From contig MERZ01000114.1 of NCBI GenBank assembly GCA_001770785.1, forward strand, positions 1 to 30,902: a stretch of 30,902 nt of DNA, given 5' to 3'. Each line of letters begins with the position of its first letter. Position 1 is the first letter of the stretch. Positions 1 through 9,186 of the stretch are shown in pieces. Below the pieces are notes generated by a model, which saw only the letters and a list, made by a program, of their open reading frames with translations, searched no databases and was not told the origin of the DNA. This DNA comes from Burkholderiales bacterium RIFCSPHIGHO2_12_FULL_61_11. Its GTDB lineage: Bacteria > Pseudomonadota > Gammaproteobacteria > Burkholderiales > Burkholderiaceae_C. The position numbers were made by a program, and so were the translations under genes.

Positions 1-204
1 AAGCTGCTCAATGAACTGAGCGACCCCGATGAGCCCTACAAGGTGGGTGACGTGGTGCAGTTTCCCACCCCCGACGGGATGGGTCAGTACGCCGGCACGG
101 TGCAGCAGGTCAAGGGCAGCGACGACGCCGTGCAGTTTGATTTCAACCATCCTCTGGCCGGCCAGCCGGTGGTTTTTGAAGTGCAGGTGATTGGGATCTT
201 ATGA
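1..204 (+). CDS. fkpB: FKBP-type peptidyl-prolyl isomerase, 3' end (FkpB/SlpA type)
   Basis: Only the last 67 codons are in the window, open from base 1 to a TGA at 202-204. The visible part has the SlpA-type pattern: a flap segment (KVGDVVQF) followed by the C-terminal FKBP strand FDFNHPLAGQPVVFEVQVIG, which is very characteristic of this family. FKBPs of this type catalyse cis-trans isomerisation of peptidyl-proline bonds and act as folding helpers in the cytoplasm. The stop overlaps the start of ispH by four bases (ATGA), so the two genes are translationally coupled. The fkpB-ispH pair is a conserved proteobacterial arrangement, which supports the call. The N-terminal half and start lie outside the window. 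Confidence 0.88.
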   Translation, partial: KLLNELSDPDEPYKVGDVVQFPTPDGMGQYAGTVQQVKGSDDAVQFDFNHPLAGQPVVFEVQVIGIL

Positions 205-1202
205 ACGCGGCAAATACCGGCCCGCAAGAAATTCTTTTGGCCGAGCCGCGCGGTTTTTGTGCCGGCGTGGACCGCGCCATTGAAATCGTCGAGCGGGCCC
301 TGAGCAAGTTTGGCGCGCCGATTTACGTGCGCCATGAAATCGTTCACAACACCTATGTGGTGAACGATCTCAAGACCAAAGGCGCCATCTTCATCGAAGC
401 GCTGTCCGACGTGCCGCCGGGCGCCACGCTGGTGTTCAGTGCCCACGGCGTGAGCCGGGCCGTGCAGCAGGAAGCAACGGCGCGCGGCTTTCAAATCTTT
501 GATGCCACCTGCCCGCTGGTCACCAAGGTGCATGTGGAAGTGGCCAAGCTGCACAAGGAAGGCTACGAGTTCATCATGATCGGCCACAAGGGCCATCCCG
601 AGGTGGAAGGCACCATGGGCCAGCTCGACAGCGGCATTCATCTGGTCGAGGGTGTCGCCGATGTGGCGCGTATCTCGCCTTTGCAGACCGAGCGGCTGGC
701 GGTGGTGACGCAAACCACGCTGAGCGTTGACGACGCGGCCGAGATCAGCGCGGCGATCAAAGCGCGGTTTCCCCAAGTGCGTTCGCCCAAGCAGCAAGAC
801 ATTTGCTACGCCACGCAAAACCGGCAGGACGCCGTCAAGCTGCTCAGCCCGCAGGTCGATATCTTGATCGTGGTCGGCAGCCCCACCAGCTCCAACAGCA
901 ATCGCCTGCGCGAGTTGGCGGCCAAGCTCGGCACGGCGGCCTACATGGTCGATGACGCCAGTGAGTTGCGCGAAGAATGGTTTGAGGGCAAGAGCCGCGT
1001 CGGCCTGACCGCCGGTGCGTCGGCCCCCGAAGTTCTGGTCAAGCAGGTGATTGATCGAATCAAGTCGCTGGGTGCCGTGTCGGTGCGCAAAATGTCGGGC
1101 ATCGAGGAGACCCTCAAGTTCCCGCTGCCCAAAGGCCTGAAGATCGACGCGCAGGGCCACAGGCTGGCGCTCGGCAGCAGCCAGCTCCATCATCTGAGTT
1201 AA
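201..1202 (+). CDS. ispH: 4-hydroxy-3-methylbut-2-enyl diphosphate reductase
   Basis: IspH performs the last step of the non-mevalonate (MEP) isoprenoid pathway, reducing HMBPP to IPP and DMAPP with an Fe-S cluster. The 333-residue protein has the three cluster cysteines in their expected settings: C20 in EPRGFCAGVDRA, C104 in DATCPLVTKVH and C202 in DICYATQNRQ. The substrate-binding H49 (HEIVHN), H132 and E134 (GHPEVEGT) and the SNSNRL phosphate-binding segment near 231 are also present. Length and motifs match a complete enzyme. The ATG at 201 overlaps the fkpB stop. The next gene starts three bases after the ispH stop, so all three probably share one transcript. Nothing looks damaged. Confidence 0.98.
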   Translation: MNAANTGPQEILLAEPRGFCAGVDRAIEIVERALSKFGAPIYVRHEIVHNTYVVNDLKTKGAIFIEALSDVPPGATLVFSAHGVSRAVQQEATARGFQIFDATCPLVTKVHVEVAKLHKEGYEFIMIGHKGHPEVEGTMGQLDSGIHLVEGVADVARISPLQTERLAVVTQTTLSVDDAAEISAAIKARFPQVRSPKQQDICYATQNRQDAVKLLSPQVDILIVVGSPTSSNSNRLRELAAKLGTAAYMVDDASELREEWFEGKSRVGLTAGASAPEVLVKQVIDRIKSLGAVSVRKMSGIEETLKFPLPKGLKIDAQGHRLALGSSQLHHLS

Positions 1203-1205
1203 TTC

Positions 1206-2150
1206 ATGACCGTGACACGCCATGAAATTGAGAGCTGCAATAGCAAATTTTCAAAGGGTTACAGCCACTTTATTCGTACAACACCGCTGTGGAAGCTGCC
1301 CGGCAAAGCGCTTGGCGTGGACTGCGGCGAAGTCTGGCTCAAGCTTGAACATTTGCAGACGGGTGGCAGTTTCAAGGCGCGTGGCATGCTTAACCGCCTG
1401 CTCTCAAACGTTGTGCCGCCCAGCGGCGTGATTGTGGCCTCGGGCGGCAATGCCGGCATTGCCACTGCCGCGGCGGCCCGCGAATTGGGCGTTCCGTGCG
1501 AGGTGTTTGTGCCGGAAGTCTCCAGCCCGGCAAAGCGGGCCAGGCTCGTTGCGCTGGGCGCGCGCGTGGTCGTCACGGGGGCCGCCTATGCCGACGCGCT
1601 GCAAGCCTGCCTGGCCCGCCAGCAGGAAACCGGCGCGCTGCTCACCCATGCCTATGACCAGAGCGAAGTGCTGGCTGGTGCCGGCACGCTGGCGCTTGAA
1701 ATCGAGCAGCAAGGGGGTGTGCCTGACGCGGTGCTGGTCAGCGTCGGTGGCGGTGGTCTGATTGGCGGCGTGGCCAGCTGGTTTGAAGCGCGCAGCCGCG
1801 TGGTGGCGCTGGAGCCGGAGGGGGCACCCACTCTTTTCGGGGCGCGCCAGGCCGGTCAGCCGGTTGATGTGGCCGTCAGCGGCATTGCCGCCGACTCGCT
1901 GGGTGCCCAACGCATTGGCGCTCTGGCTTGGCAAGCCACCCAGGCCCATGTGCGCGATGCGCTGCTGCTCACCGACGCGTCGATTCGGGCGGCGCAGCGG
2001 TGGCTGTGGAATGAGCTCAAGCTCGCTGTCGAACCGGCTGCCGCGTTGCCGCTGGCGGCGCTGCAGAGTAGCCGCTACCTGCCGCGCGCCGACGAGAAAG
2101 TATGCCTGATTATTTGTGGCGCCAACCTGGACCCGGCCAGCCTGAACTAA
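1206..2150 (+). CDS. PLP-dependent threonine/serine dehydratase-like protein
   Basis: The 314-residue protein has the fold-type II PLP-enzyme signature. The Schiff-base lysine is K57 in GGSFKARG. An Asn-containing cofactor loop, SGGNAG, lies at about 79-84, and the glycine-rich phosphate loop SVGGGGLIGG at about 179-188. This is the layout of threonine dehydratase/serine deaminase catalytic domains (beta-elimination to a 2-oxo acid and ammonia). No C-terminal ACT regulatory domain is present, so it resembles short catabolic or EutB-like members rather than IlvA. The substrate cannot be fixed from sequence. The start three bases after ispH suggests co-transcription, although no strong ribosome site is visible. 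The stop codon's last base is also the first base of the downstream inverted-repeat element. Confidence 0.88.
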   Translation: MTVTRHEIESCNSKFSKGYSHFIRTTPLWKLPGKALGVDCGEVWLKLEHLQTGGSFKARGMLNRLLSNVVPPSGVIVASGGNAGIATAAAARELGVPCEVFVPEVSSPAKRARLVALGARVVVTGAAYADALQACLARQQETGALLTHAYDQSEVLAGAGTLALEIEQQGGVPDAVLVSVGGGGLIGGVASWFEARSRVVALEPEGAPTLFGARQAGQPVDVAVSGIAADSLGAQRIGALAWQATQAHVRDALLLTDASIRAAQRWLWNELKLAVEPAAALPLAALQSSRYLPRADEKVCLIICGANLDPASLN

Positions 2151-2388
2151 GCCTAGAAACGGCAGTTGACCGCATGATTACTTTGGTAAATCCGCATGAA
2201 GCCCGGCTTTTTTTGTCTTCGATAATGTTCACCTTTTGGGTGAGAGCGCTACGCACCCGATGGCACTGCGCTTGCCGCGCCATACGGCGTTGCTCCGCCT
2301 TGCGGGCAGTAGCCCGCCGCGTTGTCGCGTCTTGTCTGGCACGCCAATCACAGCACCCTCGGGCGCGCCCAACTGCCGTTTCTAGGCT
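2150..2388. repeat. 239-bp intergenic element with 19-bp perfect terminal inverted repeats
   Basis: AGCCTAGAAACGGCAGTTG (2150-2168) and its exact reverse complement (2370-2388) bound a segment containing no plausible gene. The left arm begins on the last base of the preceding stop codon. The right arm ends 41 bases before serS. No clear target duplication is visible at the outer edges. It could be a MITE-like miniature element or a long-range pairing structure involved in termination between the ispH unit and serS. The inverted arms are seen directly; the interpretation is inference. Confidence 0.6.
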
Positions 2389-2390
2389 GA

Positions 2391-3779
<1,389 letters not shown>

Positions 3780-3819
3780 AAACGGGGCTGCCAGCCTGTT
3801 AGAATTGCTGCTCGACACA

Positions 3820-3909
3820 GGAGAGGTGGCAGAGTGGTCGAATGTACCTGACTCGAAATCAGGCGAAGGGGCGACCCTTCCGAGGGTTCGAATCCCTCCC
3901 TCTCCGCCA
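3820..3909 (+). tRNA. tRNA-Ser (anticodon CGA)
   Basis: This is a 90-nt cloverleaf with encoded CCA. The acceptor stem GGAGAGG (3820-3826) pairs with CCTCTCC before GCCA. The anticodon stem CCTGA/TCAGG encloses loop CTCGAAA, with anticodon CGA at 3854-3856 decoding UCG. A long variable arm (GGGGCGACCCTTCC) of the serine type and a T-arm with GGTTCGAATCC are present. It lies immediately downstream of serS and ends in its own terminator. Confidence 0.97.
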
Positions 3910-3916
3910 AATTAAG

Positions 3917-3948
3917 ACCCTAAGTAATTGATTTACTTAGGGTTTTTT
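3917..3948 (+). terminator. Rho-independent terminator after tRNA-Ser
   Basis: A perfect 11-bp stem, ACCCTAAGTAA (3917-3927) with TTACTTAGGGT (3933-3943), surrounds a five-base loop and runs into a T-tract ending at 3948. It begins eight bases after the tRNA 3' end, so it should terminate the serS/tRNA-Ser transcript. Confidence 0.92.
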
Positions 3949-4107
3949 CTTGCCTGTCTTTTGCTACCCACGTTCTAATCCACGTCGCTAAAAAATGAGC
4001 GGTAGTGCAGGCTGCACTTTGGCCGATCAAGTCATCCCGGCTGGTGGTCGAGGTCAACATCCGCTGCATGTCACCTGGTCATTGCCTCATCATCAATAAT
4101 CAGCCAG

Positions 4108-6372
4108 ATGAGTTTGTTCACAACCCCGCCAGCGCTTAAGCACGTGCCCACCGCGATTCCTCCTGCCGAGCCCCCTGCAGTCGTGCCGGCATATGCGTCG
4201 GAGCAGGGCATCGATCCCGATCTGCTGGAGACGGCCCGCATCCGCCTGGAACTTCTGTACGGCGAGGTCGCCGCCTCCTGGCCCGGCTTCATCGCGCGTC
4301 CCGGTCAGTACGAGATGATGCAGGCATGCCTGCTGGCCTTCTTTTCGGCCAAGGCCCCCGACGACCAGGACCGCCCAGGCAACAACCTGGCGCAGCTCGA
4401 AGCGGGTACCGGCACCGGCAAGACGGTGGCCTACTGCCTGGCAGCGATCGTGGCGTCCGAGCTGCTTAAAAAGACCGTCATCGTCTCCACCGCCACGGTG
4501 GCTTTGCAGGAGCAGCTGTTCCACAGAGACCTGCCGCGTCTGGCCGAGATCATCCCGGAGCTGCGTTACGACATCCTCAAGGGCCGTGCCCGGTATGTCT
4601 GCGAAAGCCGCCTGGAAGGCGTGATCAACGACGTGGCGCAGGACAGCCTGCTGACGGGTGAATTCCAGGATGCCTTTGCCGACGCCCGTTCGCAAGCCAG
4701 GGGCGTCCCGCGTGACCGTCTTGAAGCCATGCGTTGGTTCAAGAGCAGCGCCAAAAAGCTGCATTCCGGTAGCTGGGACGGCGACATCGACAGCCTGGCC
4801 CAGCCGCCCGAGCCCGAAGACTGGCGTCTGGTAGCGGCCAATGCCCATGCCTGCAATGGCGGGCAATGTGAACATTTCAGAAGCTGCGCCTTCTTCAAGG
4901 CCCGCCGCCAAGCCGCCAGCGCCACCCTGCAGGTCGCCAACCATGCCCTGGTCCTGGCCACCCTGCAAACCGACAGCACTTTGATCGATCCGGGCAACAC
5001 CCTGTTCATATTTGACGAGGCCCACCACCTGCCCGGCATTGCGGCCGATCAGTTCTCCTACCGCGCGCGCCTGGGCACCAGCGTCAAGCTGCTCACCAGT
5101 CTGCGCACCGTGGCGCTGCGCCATGGCCGCGTGCTGCCGGCCTCCCGCCGCCCGGACCCGGTGGCCTTTGCCCAGCTCATCACCGGATGTACCGACAAGC
5201 TGGCGATTTTTGAAAACTACTGGACCGAGGCCAACCTCGTCAGCGCCGACAAGGCCGTCTACCGCTTCACCCAGGGCCGGATCCCCGATGCCTTGATTGC
5301 CGAATGCGAACAGCTCGCCAGCCTCATCCGCGCCATCACCTCGGTGGTCTCCAGCATTGCGGCTGCATTGACGGAGCCCGACGAATCCCAATCACCGGCC
5401 GAGCGCGAGGAGCAAAGCCGTGCCGGGGTCGAGCTGGGTGTTTATCTCTCGCGACTGGATACCCTGGAGAAGCTGTTCAGCGCCTGGGCCACCCACGACA
5501 AGGTGCCGTGGGCCAAGTGGCTGGAATGGGTCGAGGACGCGGGGGATACCACGCCCGATGCATGGCTGTGCGCCAGCCCCATGACCGCAGCCCAGGTCCT
5601 GTCGAAAAACCTTTGGAACCGCGTCAGCGCCGCCGTCTGCACCTCGGCCACACTGACGGCCTGCGGCAGCTTTGACTTCTTTGACCGCCTGAGCGGTATG
5701 AACCGCTTCCCCGAACGCCGCGCCCTGGTCGTGGCCTCGCCCTTCGACTACGCGACCCAGGGCGAACTGCGCATCGCCCCCATGAAGCACTCGCCCAAAA
5801 GCCCCGGCTTCTCCGACGAGCTGTGCGAAAAACTGCCCGAGTTGCTGCGTGAGCACCCTCATGGGCAACTGGTGCTGTTCACGTCCAGGCGCCAGATGCA
5901 AGCCTGCCACGCCGCCCTGCCCAGGGACTTGCTGAGCCAGGTGCAGGTACAGGGCGTGCGCTCACGCACCGAACTGCTCAAAGAGCACAGCCGGCGCATC
6001 ATCGCCGGCGAGCGCAGCATCATCTTTGGCCTGCAATCCTTTGGCGAAGGCATCGATCTACCGGGCCAGCTGTGCGAGCATGTGGTCATCGACAAACTGC
6101 CCTTCATGCCACCGAACTCGCCGGTGGAAGAAGCGCTGGCCGAATGGCTGAGCGCGCAAGGGCGAGACCCCTTCACAGAACTGTCCGTGCCTAGAGCCGG
6201 CATGAAGCTGGCCCAGTGGGCCGGGCGGGGGGTGCGCACCGTGACGGACCGGGCCGTGATCACCGTATGCGATACGCGCTTGGCAACGATGCGGTATGGG
6301 AGGGAAATATTGGCAGGGCTACCGCCGTTTCCTGTTGTACGGACGACAGCTGGGTACGATCTATCCACCTGA
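4108..6372 (+). CDS. dinG: DinG-type ATP-dependent DNA helicase with Fe-S cluster
   Basis: This is a superfamily 2, XPD/DinG-type 5'-3' helicase of 754 residues. Walker A is GTGTGKT at 100-106 and the Walker B/DEAH box is DEAHH at 303-307. Four cysteines at C165, C249, C254 and C260 have the 5- and 6-residue spacing expected of the DinG iron-sulfur ligands. VANHALVL follows near 277. The C-terminal helicase half carries SFGEGIDLPG near 643 and QWAGRGVRT near 703. DinG enzymes unwind R-loops and damaged or forked DNA. The residues before about 50 are not conserved-looking, so the exact start is less certain. No strong ribosome site precedes 4108. No CTGT-N8-ACAG box was found in the 150 bases upstream, although dinG is SOS-regulated in E. 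coli. Confidence 0.9.
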   Translation: MSLFTTPPALKHVPTAIPPAEPPAVVPAYASEQGIDPDLLETARIRLELLYGEVAASWPGFIARPGQYEMMQACLLAFFSAKAPDDQDRPGNNLAQLEAGTGTGKTVAYCLAAIVASELLKKTVIVSTATVALQEQLFHRDLPRLAEIIPELRYDILKGRARYVCESRLEGVINDVAQDSLLTGEFQDAFADARSQARGVPRDRLEAMRWFKSSAKKLHSGSWDGDIDSLAQPPEPEDWRLVAANAHACNGGQCEHFRSCAFFKARRQAASATLQVANHALVLATLQTDSTLIDPGNTLFIFDEAHHLPGIAADQFSYRARLGTSVKLLTSLRTVALRHGRVLPASRRPDPVAFAQLITGCTDKLAIFENYWTEANLVSADKAVYRFTQGRIPDALIAECEQLASLIRAITSVVSSIAAALTEPDESQSPAEREEQSRAGVELGVYLSRLDTLEKLFSAWATHDKVPWAKWLEWVEDAGDTTPDAWLCASPMTAAQVLSKNLWNRVSAAVCTSATLTACGSFDFFDRLSGMNRFPERRALVVASPFDYATQGELRIAPMKHSPKSPGFSDELCEKLPELLREHPHGQLVLFTSRRQMQACHAALPRDLLSQVQVQGVRSRTELLKEHSRRIIAGERSIIFGLQSFGEGIDLPGQLCEHVVIDKLPFMPPNSPVEEALAEWLSAQGRDPFTELSVPRAGMKLAQWAGRGVRTVTDRAVITVCDTRLATMRYGREILAGLPPFPVVRTTAGYDLST

Positions 6373-6502
6373 AGCAGGGTATGCAATGAGGCGATTACCA
6401 GAAGGCTTTTCGGCTTACGTCGGGTCCAACTCCGTGACTCAACGTCGAAAATTTGGAAAAGGCTGCGTGTCATGACAACTCTCGCAAAACTTCATGTCTT
6501 GC

Positions 6503-6946
6503 TCAGCGACACTCGATCCAGTCACCGGTGCGGACGCAGAGTTTTCCAGTGGGACCAATCAGAGTCGCGCCCGTGCCGTTGTAGCGGTTCCCGAGATTGT
6601 CCCAGCAGCCGCCGGCATCACATGTCGTAAGCACGCTCGGCGCGCTGGGAATCACAATTGTTGGGGCTACAGGTGCCGCCTTGACGGGCGCATCGGCTTT
6701 GCGGTCTGCGCCGATCGAGATAGGTTCCTGCAAACTCGGTGTCCTACCTGACCCTGTATAACACTCTTGAAGAACCCGAGTCCTGGCAGCCGCAGTCGCC
6801 TCCACATTGCCACCTCGGACAGCGGCATCGTGGTCTCGAATCGCATCATTGCACGCCTGCAAACTGGCTTTTGGTATTGGCTCATGAGCGCAAGCAACCA
6901 AACAGACGGTTGCCAATAACATGGCAATGACAATCCGCGTTTTCAT
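6503..6946 (-). CDS. Small hypothetical lipoprotein
   Basis: A 147-residue protein of unknown function. The N-terminus MKTR is followed by a hydrophobic stretch ending in the lipobox LVAC with C19 as the predicted lipidated residue, so it should be an exported, membrane-anchored lipoprotein. The mature part is 128 residues with an alanine-rich, probably helical first half, then a Pro/Ala linker and a small C-terminal region with four cysteines (TTCDAGGCWDNLGNRYNGTG, then LCVRTGDWIECR). Those could form two disulfides in the periplasm. The ATG at 6946 gives the canonical signal peptide; a TTG two codons upstream is possible but unnecessary. It is alone on the minus strand and I do not recognise the family. 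Confidence 0.7.
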   Translation of the reverse strand: MKTRIVIAMLLATVCLVACAHEPIPKASLQACNDAIRDHDAAVRGGNVEATAAARTRVLQECYTGSGRTPSLQEPISIGADRKADAPVKAAPVAPTIVIPSAPSVLTTCDAGGCWDNLGNRYNGTGATLIGPTGKLCVRTGDWIECR

Positions 6947-7032
6947 TGTCAATATTTGTCATCAAACATATGGCCAGTCTACGACGAGAAGACGACATGC
7001 GCGGCCTTTCCAAGACAGGCAACCTACCGTTC

Positions 7033-7159
7033 AAAGGCGCCTGGAAATATCTCTAACCGCGCAGTGGACAAGGAAGGCAAGACGGTCGACTTCCTGCTGA
7101 CAGCCAAGCGCGACAAGGCCGCAGCCCAGCGCTTTTTTGATAAAGCCATGAAGGCCAAC
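7033..7159 (+). pseudogene. IS6-family transposase fragment, frameshifted
   Basis: The segment reads KGAWKYL and then hits a TAA (7054-7056). After removing one A at 7055-7056 it continues RAVDKEGKTVDFLLTAKRD, then KAAAQRFFDKAMKAN. That is the catalytic-core signature of IS6/IS26-family transposases (W-x-YLYRAVD, DFLL-x-A-RD). Both flanks lose the similarity, so only about 40 codons survive. The upstream 'MRGLSKTGNLPF' residues in the first frame are not clearly part of it. No terminal inverted repeats were located. The second-frame part is open into the downstream methyltransferase gene, which makes that gene look falsely longer. Confidence 0.75.
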
Positions 7160-7258
7160 GATGATCAGGCATGGCTCGAATTGTCGTTTATGCTTATTGC
7201 TTCACAACCGGCTTGCTTTACCATTGGAGCTGCACCAAGTGAACCATCGGAGAATCCC

Positions 7259-8383
7259 ATGACCCAGCCCGTCGTCAAGTTACCTGCCCACTATGATCAC
7301 GTAGGCAGCTTTTTGCGCCCCAAATACTTGCTGGAGGCGCGCGAACAAAAAGCCAGGGGCGCGATCAACCCCGCGCAGTTGCGTGTGGTGGAAGACAAGG
7401 CCATCACCGAGATCGTGAAATTTCAGGAAGATGTGGGCTTAAAGAGCATCACGGACGGCGAGTTCCGCCGCACCTACTTTCACATCGACTTTCTGGAGCA
7501 GATCGGTGGCGTGAAAACCGACATCCCGGTGACTATTAAAAGGCCCGACGGGACGCAGGAGCTGGCTCCTCCGGTGATGCGCGTGATCGACAAGGTGCGC
7601 CATGTCAAAGACATTCAGCTGGCGGATTTTCAGTACCTCAAGAGTCAGGTGTCCAAAGGCAACACGCCCAAGGTCACCATCCCATCCCCCACCATGCTGC
7701 ATTTTCGCGGCGGCCGGGCTGGCATCAGCAAGCAGCATTACCCAGAGCTCGACCCTGATTTTTACCAGGACGTCGCCAACGCCTATGGTGACGAGTTGCG
7801 CAGTCTGGCTGGGGCCGGCTGCACCTATGTGCAGATGGACGACACCAATCTTGCCTATCTTTGCGACGAGAAAATGCGCGAAGCCGCGCGCCAACGCGGT
7901 GATGACCCCGACGAGCTGCCACACCGTTACGCAAAATTCATCAACCTGGTGGTGGCGCAAAAGCCGCCCGGAATGTTGCTGGCCATGCACCTGTGCCGCG
8001 GCAACTTCAAAAGCACGCACGCTGCCAGCGGCAATTACGAGCCGGTGGCCGAAGCCCTGCTCAAAGAGATGAACCTGGACGCCTACTTCATGGAGTACGA
8101 CGATGACCGCAGCGGCGACTTCAAACCGCTGCGTTACCTGCCCAAAGGCAAGACCGTGGTGCTGGGTCTGGTGACCACGAAGTTTGGCGCGATGGAAAGC
8201 AAGGACGACCTGAAACGCCGCATTGACGAGGCCGCCCGCTATGCGCCTCTGGAGCAGCTCGCGCTGTCACCGCAGTGCGGTTTCAGCAGTACTGTGCACG
8301 GCAACGACATTGCCGTCGAAGCCCAGCGCGCGAAGCTGCGGCTGGTGGTAGAGACGGCGCAGGAGATTTGGGGCAGCAACTGA
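7259..8383 (+). CDS. MetE-like cobalamin-independent methyltransferase (YxjG/YxjH type)
   Basis: The 374-residue protein resembles the C-terminal catalytic barrel of methionine synthase MetE without the N-terminal half (COG0620, YxjG/YxjH type). The zinc ligands can be placed: H244 and C246 in MHLCRGNF, E279 in MEYDDD and C340 in SPQCGFSS. The E-to-C spacing equals that of MetE. Such stand-alone enzymes move methyl or alkyl groups onto a thiol; the physiological donor and acceptor are unknown here. ATG 7259 was chosen because GGAG lies about six bases upstream and the protein then begins just before the conserved HYDHVGSFLRP. The open frame continues upstream only through the IS6 remnant. The transposase scrap 100 bases upstream means the promoter region may have been rearranged. 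Confidence 0.88.
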   Translation: MTQPVVKLPAHYDHVGSFLRPKYLLEAREQKARGAINPAQLRVVEDKAITEIVKFQEDVGLKSITDGEFRRTYFHIDFLEQIGGVKTDIPVTIKRPDGTQELAPPVMRVIDKVRHVKDIQLADFQYLKSQVSKGNTPKVTIPSPTMLHFRGGRAGISKQHYPELDPDFYQDVANAYGDELRSLAGAGCTYVQMDDTNLAYLCDEKMREAARQRGDDPDELPHRYAKFINLVVAQKPPGMLLAMHLCRGNFKSTHAASGNYEPVAEALLKEMNLDAYFMEYDDDRSGDFKPLRYLPKGKTVVLGLVTTKFGAMESKDDLKRRIDEAARYAPLEQLALSPQCGFSSTVHGNDIAVEAQRAKLRLVVETAQEIWGSN

Positions 8384-8398
8384 TCTAACCCGGCTTGA

Positions 8399-8423
8399 CG
8401 AGCTGGTGCAGTGCACCAGCTCG
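8399..8423. repeat. Perfect 12-bp palindrome downstream of the MetE-like gene
   Basis: CGAGCTGGTGCA and TGCACCAGCTCG (8399-8410 and 8412-8423) are exact reverse complements around a single G. There is no T-tract, so it is not a standard terminator. It could be a protein site or a cruciform at the edge of the cassette cluster. A related GCACCAGCTCAGCC occurs in the attC-like site at 9723-9800. Confidence 0.55.
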
Positions 8424-8498
8424 GTGACCCTCGGTCAGCGAGGGGTCGACTGACTTCTAAAGACTGGAAGCCGACCTTCAGATTTCCGGATACCTGTC

Positions 8499-8588
8499 AT
8501 TCAACGTGAAAATGACCGGCGACCAAGGCCAGGTGCGCGCGCAGTGCGCGGACGCACTTGGGCGTCCGTGTCGATTGCCATGTTAAAC
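8499..8588 (-). other. attC-like recombination site 1
   Basis: This 90-bp site reads, on the plus strand, ATTCAAC at the left edge and GTTAAAC at the right edge (8582-8588), matching RYYYAAC and GTTRRRY exactly. The inner part contains GCGGACGCACTTGGGCGTCCG, a hairpin. It shares TGACCGGCG, CCAGGTGCG and GCGGACGCACTT..GCGTCCGTGT with the site at 9097-9186, as expected of related attC sites. The stop codon of the minus-strand ORF lies in its GTTTAAC core. Confidence 0.72.
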
Positions 8589-9089
8589 CTCAACTCCCGG
8601 ATAGAGCCAGTCGATGACTTGCAAGCGGAATTTGTCAAGCTGCCCTGAAGCACGCGCGAGGCGTTCAAGGTCGGCATCGAATGCGTGCGGCTGAAGTTCC
8701 TCTTCTGACTCCTCTCGTTCCCCCGCCTTACCCCGGAGCTTGGAATTGCGGCGGAGTAGTCCCTCGTTGCCATTGACGTCGATCCACGAGTGGTATCGAG
8801 AGTGGACCATGTCATTCCGCCGTTCCCCTAACTCGTGAAGCTCAGCCATGAGTTTGTGAAATTCAGCCTTCGCTGCGGGATCAGTGTTCGTTCGAATGTC
8901 CACGAACCGAGCAAACAGCACGTCAGCCGTCTTGAGGCGTCTGCTGTACTCCAAGTCATTCACCAAGATTCGCGTGGCCTCGCAATCCCCTCCAGAGAGC
9001 AACTCGAAGAGGTCGTTCACGGCTCCTTCGAGATGCTGGAACAACACGATGAAACGCCCGAGTTGGTGGTATGCGGTGTGCGGCGACAT
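8583..9089 (-). CDS. Cassette ORF: HEPN-like protein of unknown function
   Basis: A 168-residue, mostly helical protein. The N-terminal helix (LGRFIVLFQHLEGAVNDLFEL, about 10-30) and the later ERRNDMVHSRY segment, with R91-N92 and H96, give the R-x4-H arrangement of HEPN-fold proteins, many of which are RNases in toxin-antitoxin and anti-phage systems. An acidic/basic stretch follows (about 115-130), then a last helix ending LDKFRLQVIDWLYPG. The ATG is preceded by the attC-like core and TCAGAC, with only a weak ribosome site. The stop TAA is in the next attC-like core. The HEPN assignment rests on motif and helix pattern only; it could be a non-catalytic relative. No partner antitoxin is encoded in the same cassette. 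Confidence 0.62.
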   Translation of the reverse strand: MSPHTAYHQLGRFIVLFQHLEGAVNDLFELLSGGDCEATRILVNDLEYSRRLKTADVLFARFVDIRTNTDPAAKAEFHKLMAELHELGERRNDMVHSRYHSWIDVNGNEGLLRRNSKLRGKAGEREESEEELQPHAFDADLERLARASGQLDKFRLQVIDWLYPGVEV

Positions 9090-9096
9090 GTCTGAG

Positions 9097-9186
9097 GGTT
9101 AACGTCGGACTTGACCGGCGCACAAGCCAGGTGCGACCGAAGGGAGCGGACGCACTTTTGCGTCCGTGTTGAAGGACTTGTTAGGC
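9097..9186 (-). other. attC-like recombination site 2
   Basis: This 90-bp site has plus-strand GGTTAAC at the left (9097-9103; first variable base deviates) and GTTAGGC at the right (9180-9186, exact GTTRRRY). Inner boxes CTTGACC and GTTGAAG are imperfectly complementary, and AGCGGACGCACTTTTGCGTCCG forms a hairpin. It has the same length as, and extended similarity to, the 8499-8588 site. The TAA stop of the ORF ending at 9181 lies inside GCCTAAC, a classical cassette feature. Confidence 0.78.

Noticed and set aside
84..1223. Long minus-strand open frame opposite fkpB/ispH
   Set aside because: It is antisense to a fully motif-supported ispH, has a His/Arg/Gln-rich composition typical of shadow frames in high-GC DNA, and shows no domain.
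3820..3909. tRNA-Ser as an attachment site for an integrated island
   Set aside because: No second copy of the tRNA 3' end and no integrase were seen in the window.
4093..5391. 432-codon minus-strand frame opposite the DinG-type helicase
   Set aside because: Shadow of the helicase; biased composition and no motif.
6956..7258. Upstream extension of the MetE-like gene
   Set aside because: It is made of the IS6 transposase remnant and unrelated bases; a ribosome site and the family's normal N-terminus place the start at 7259.
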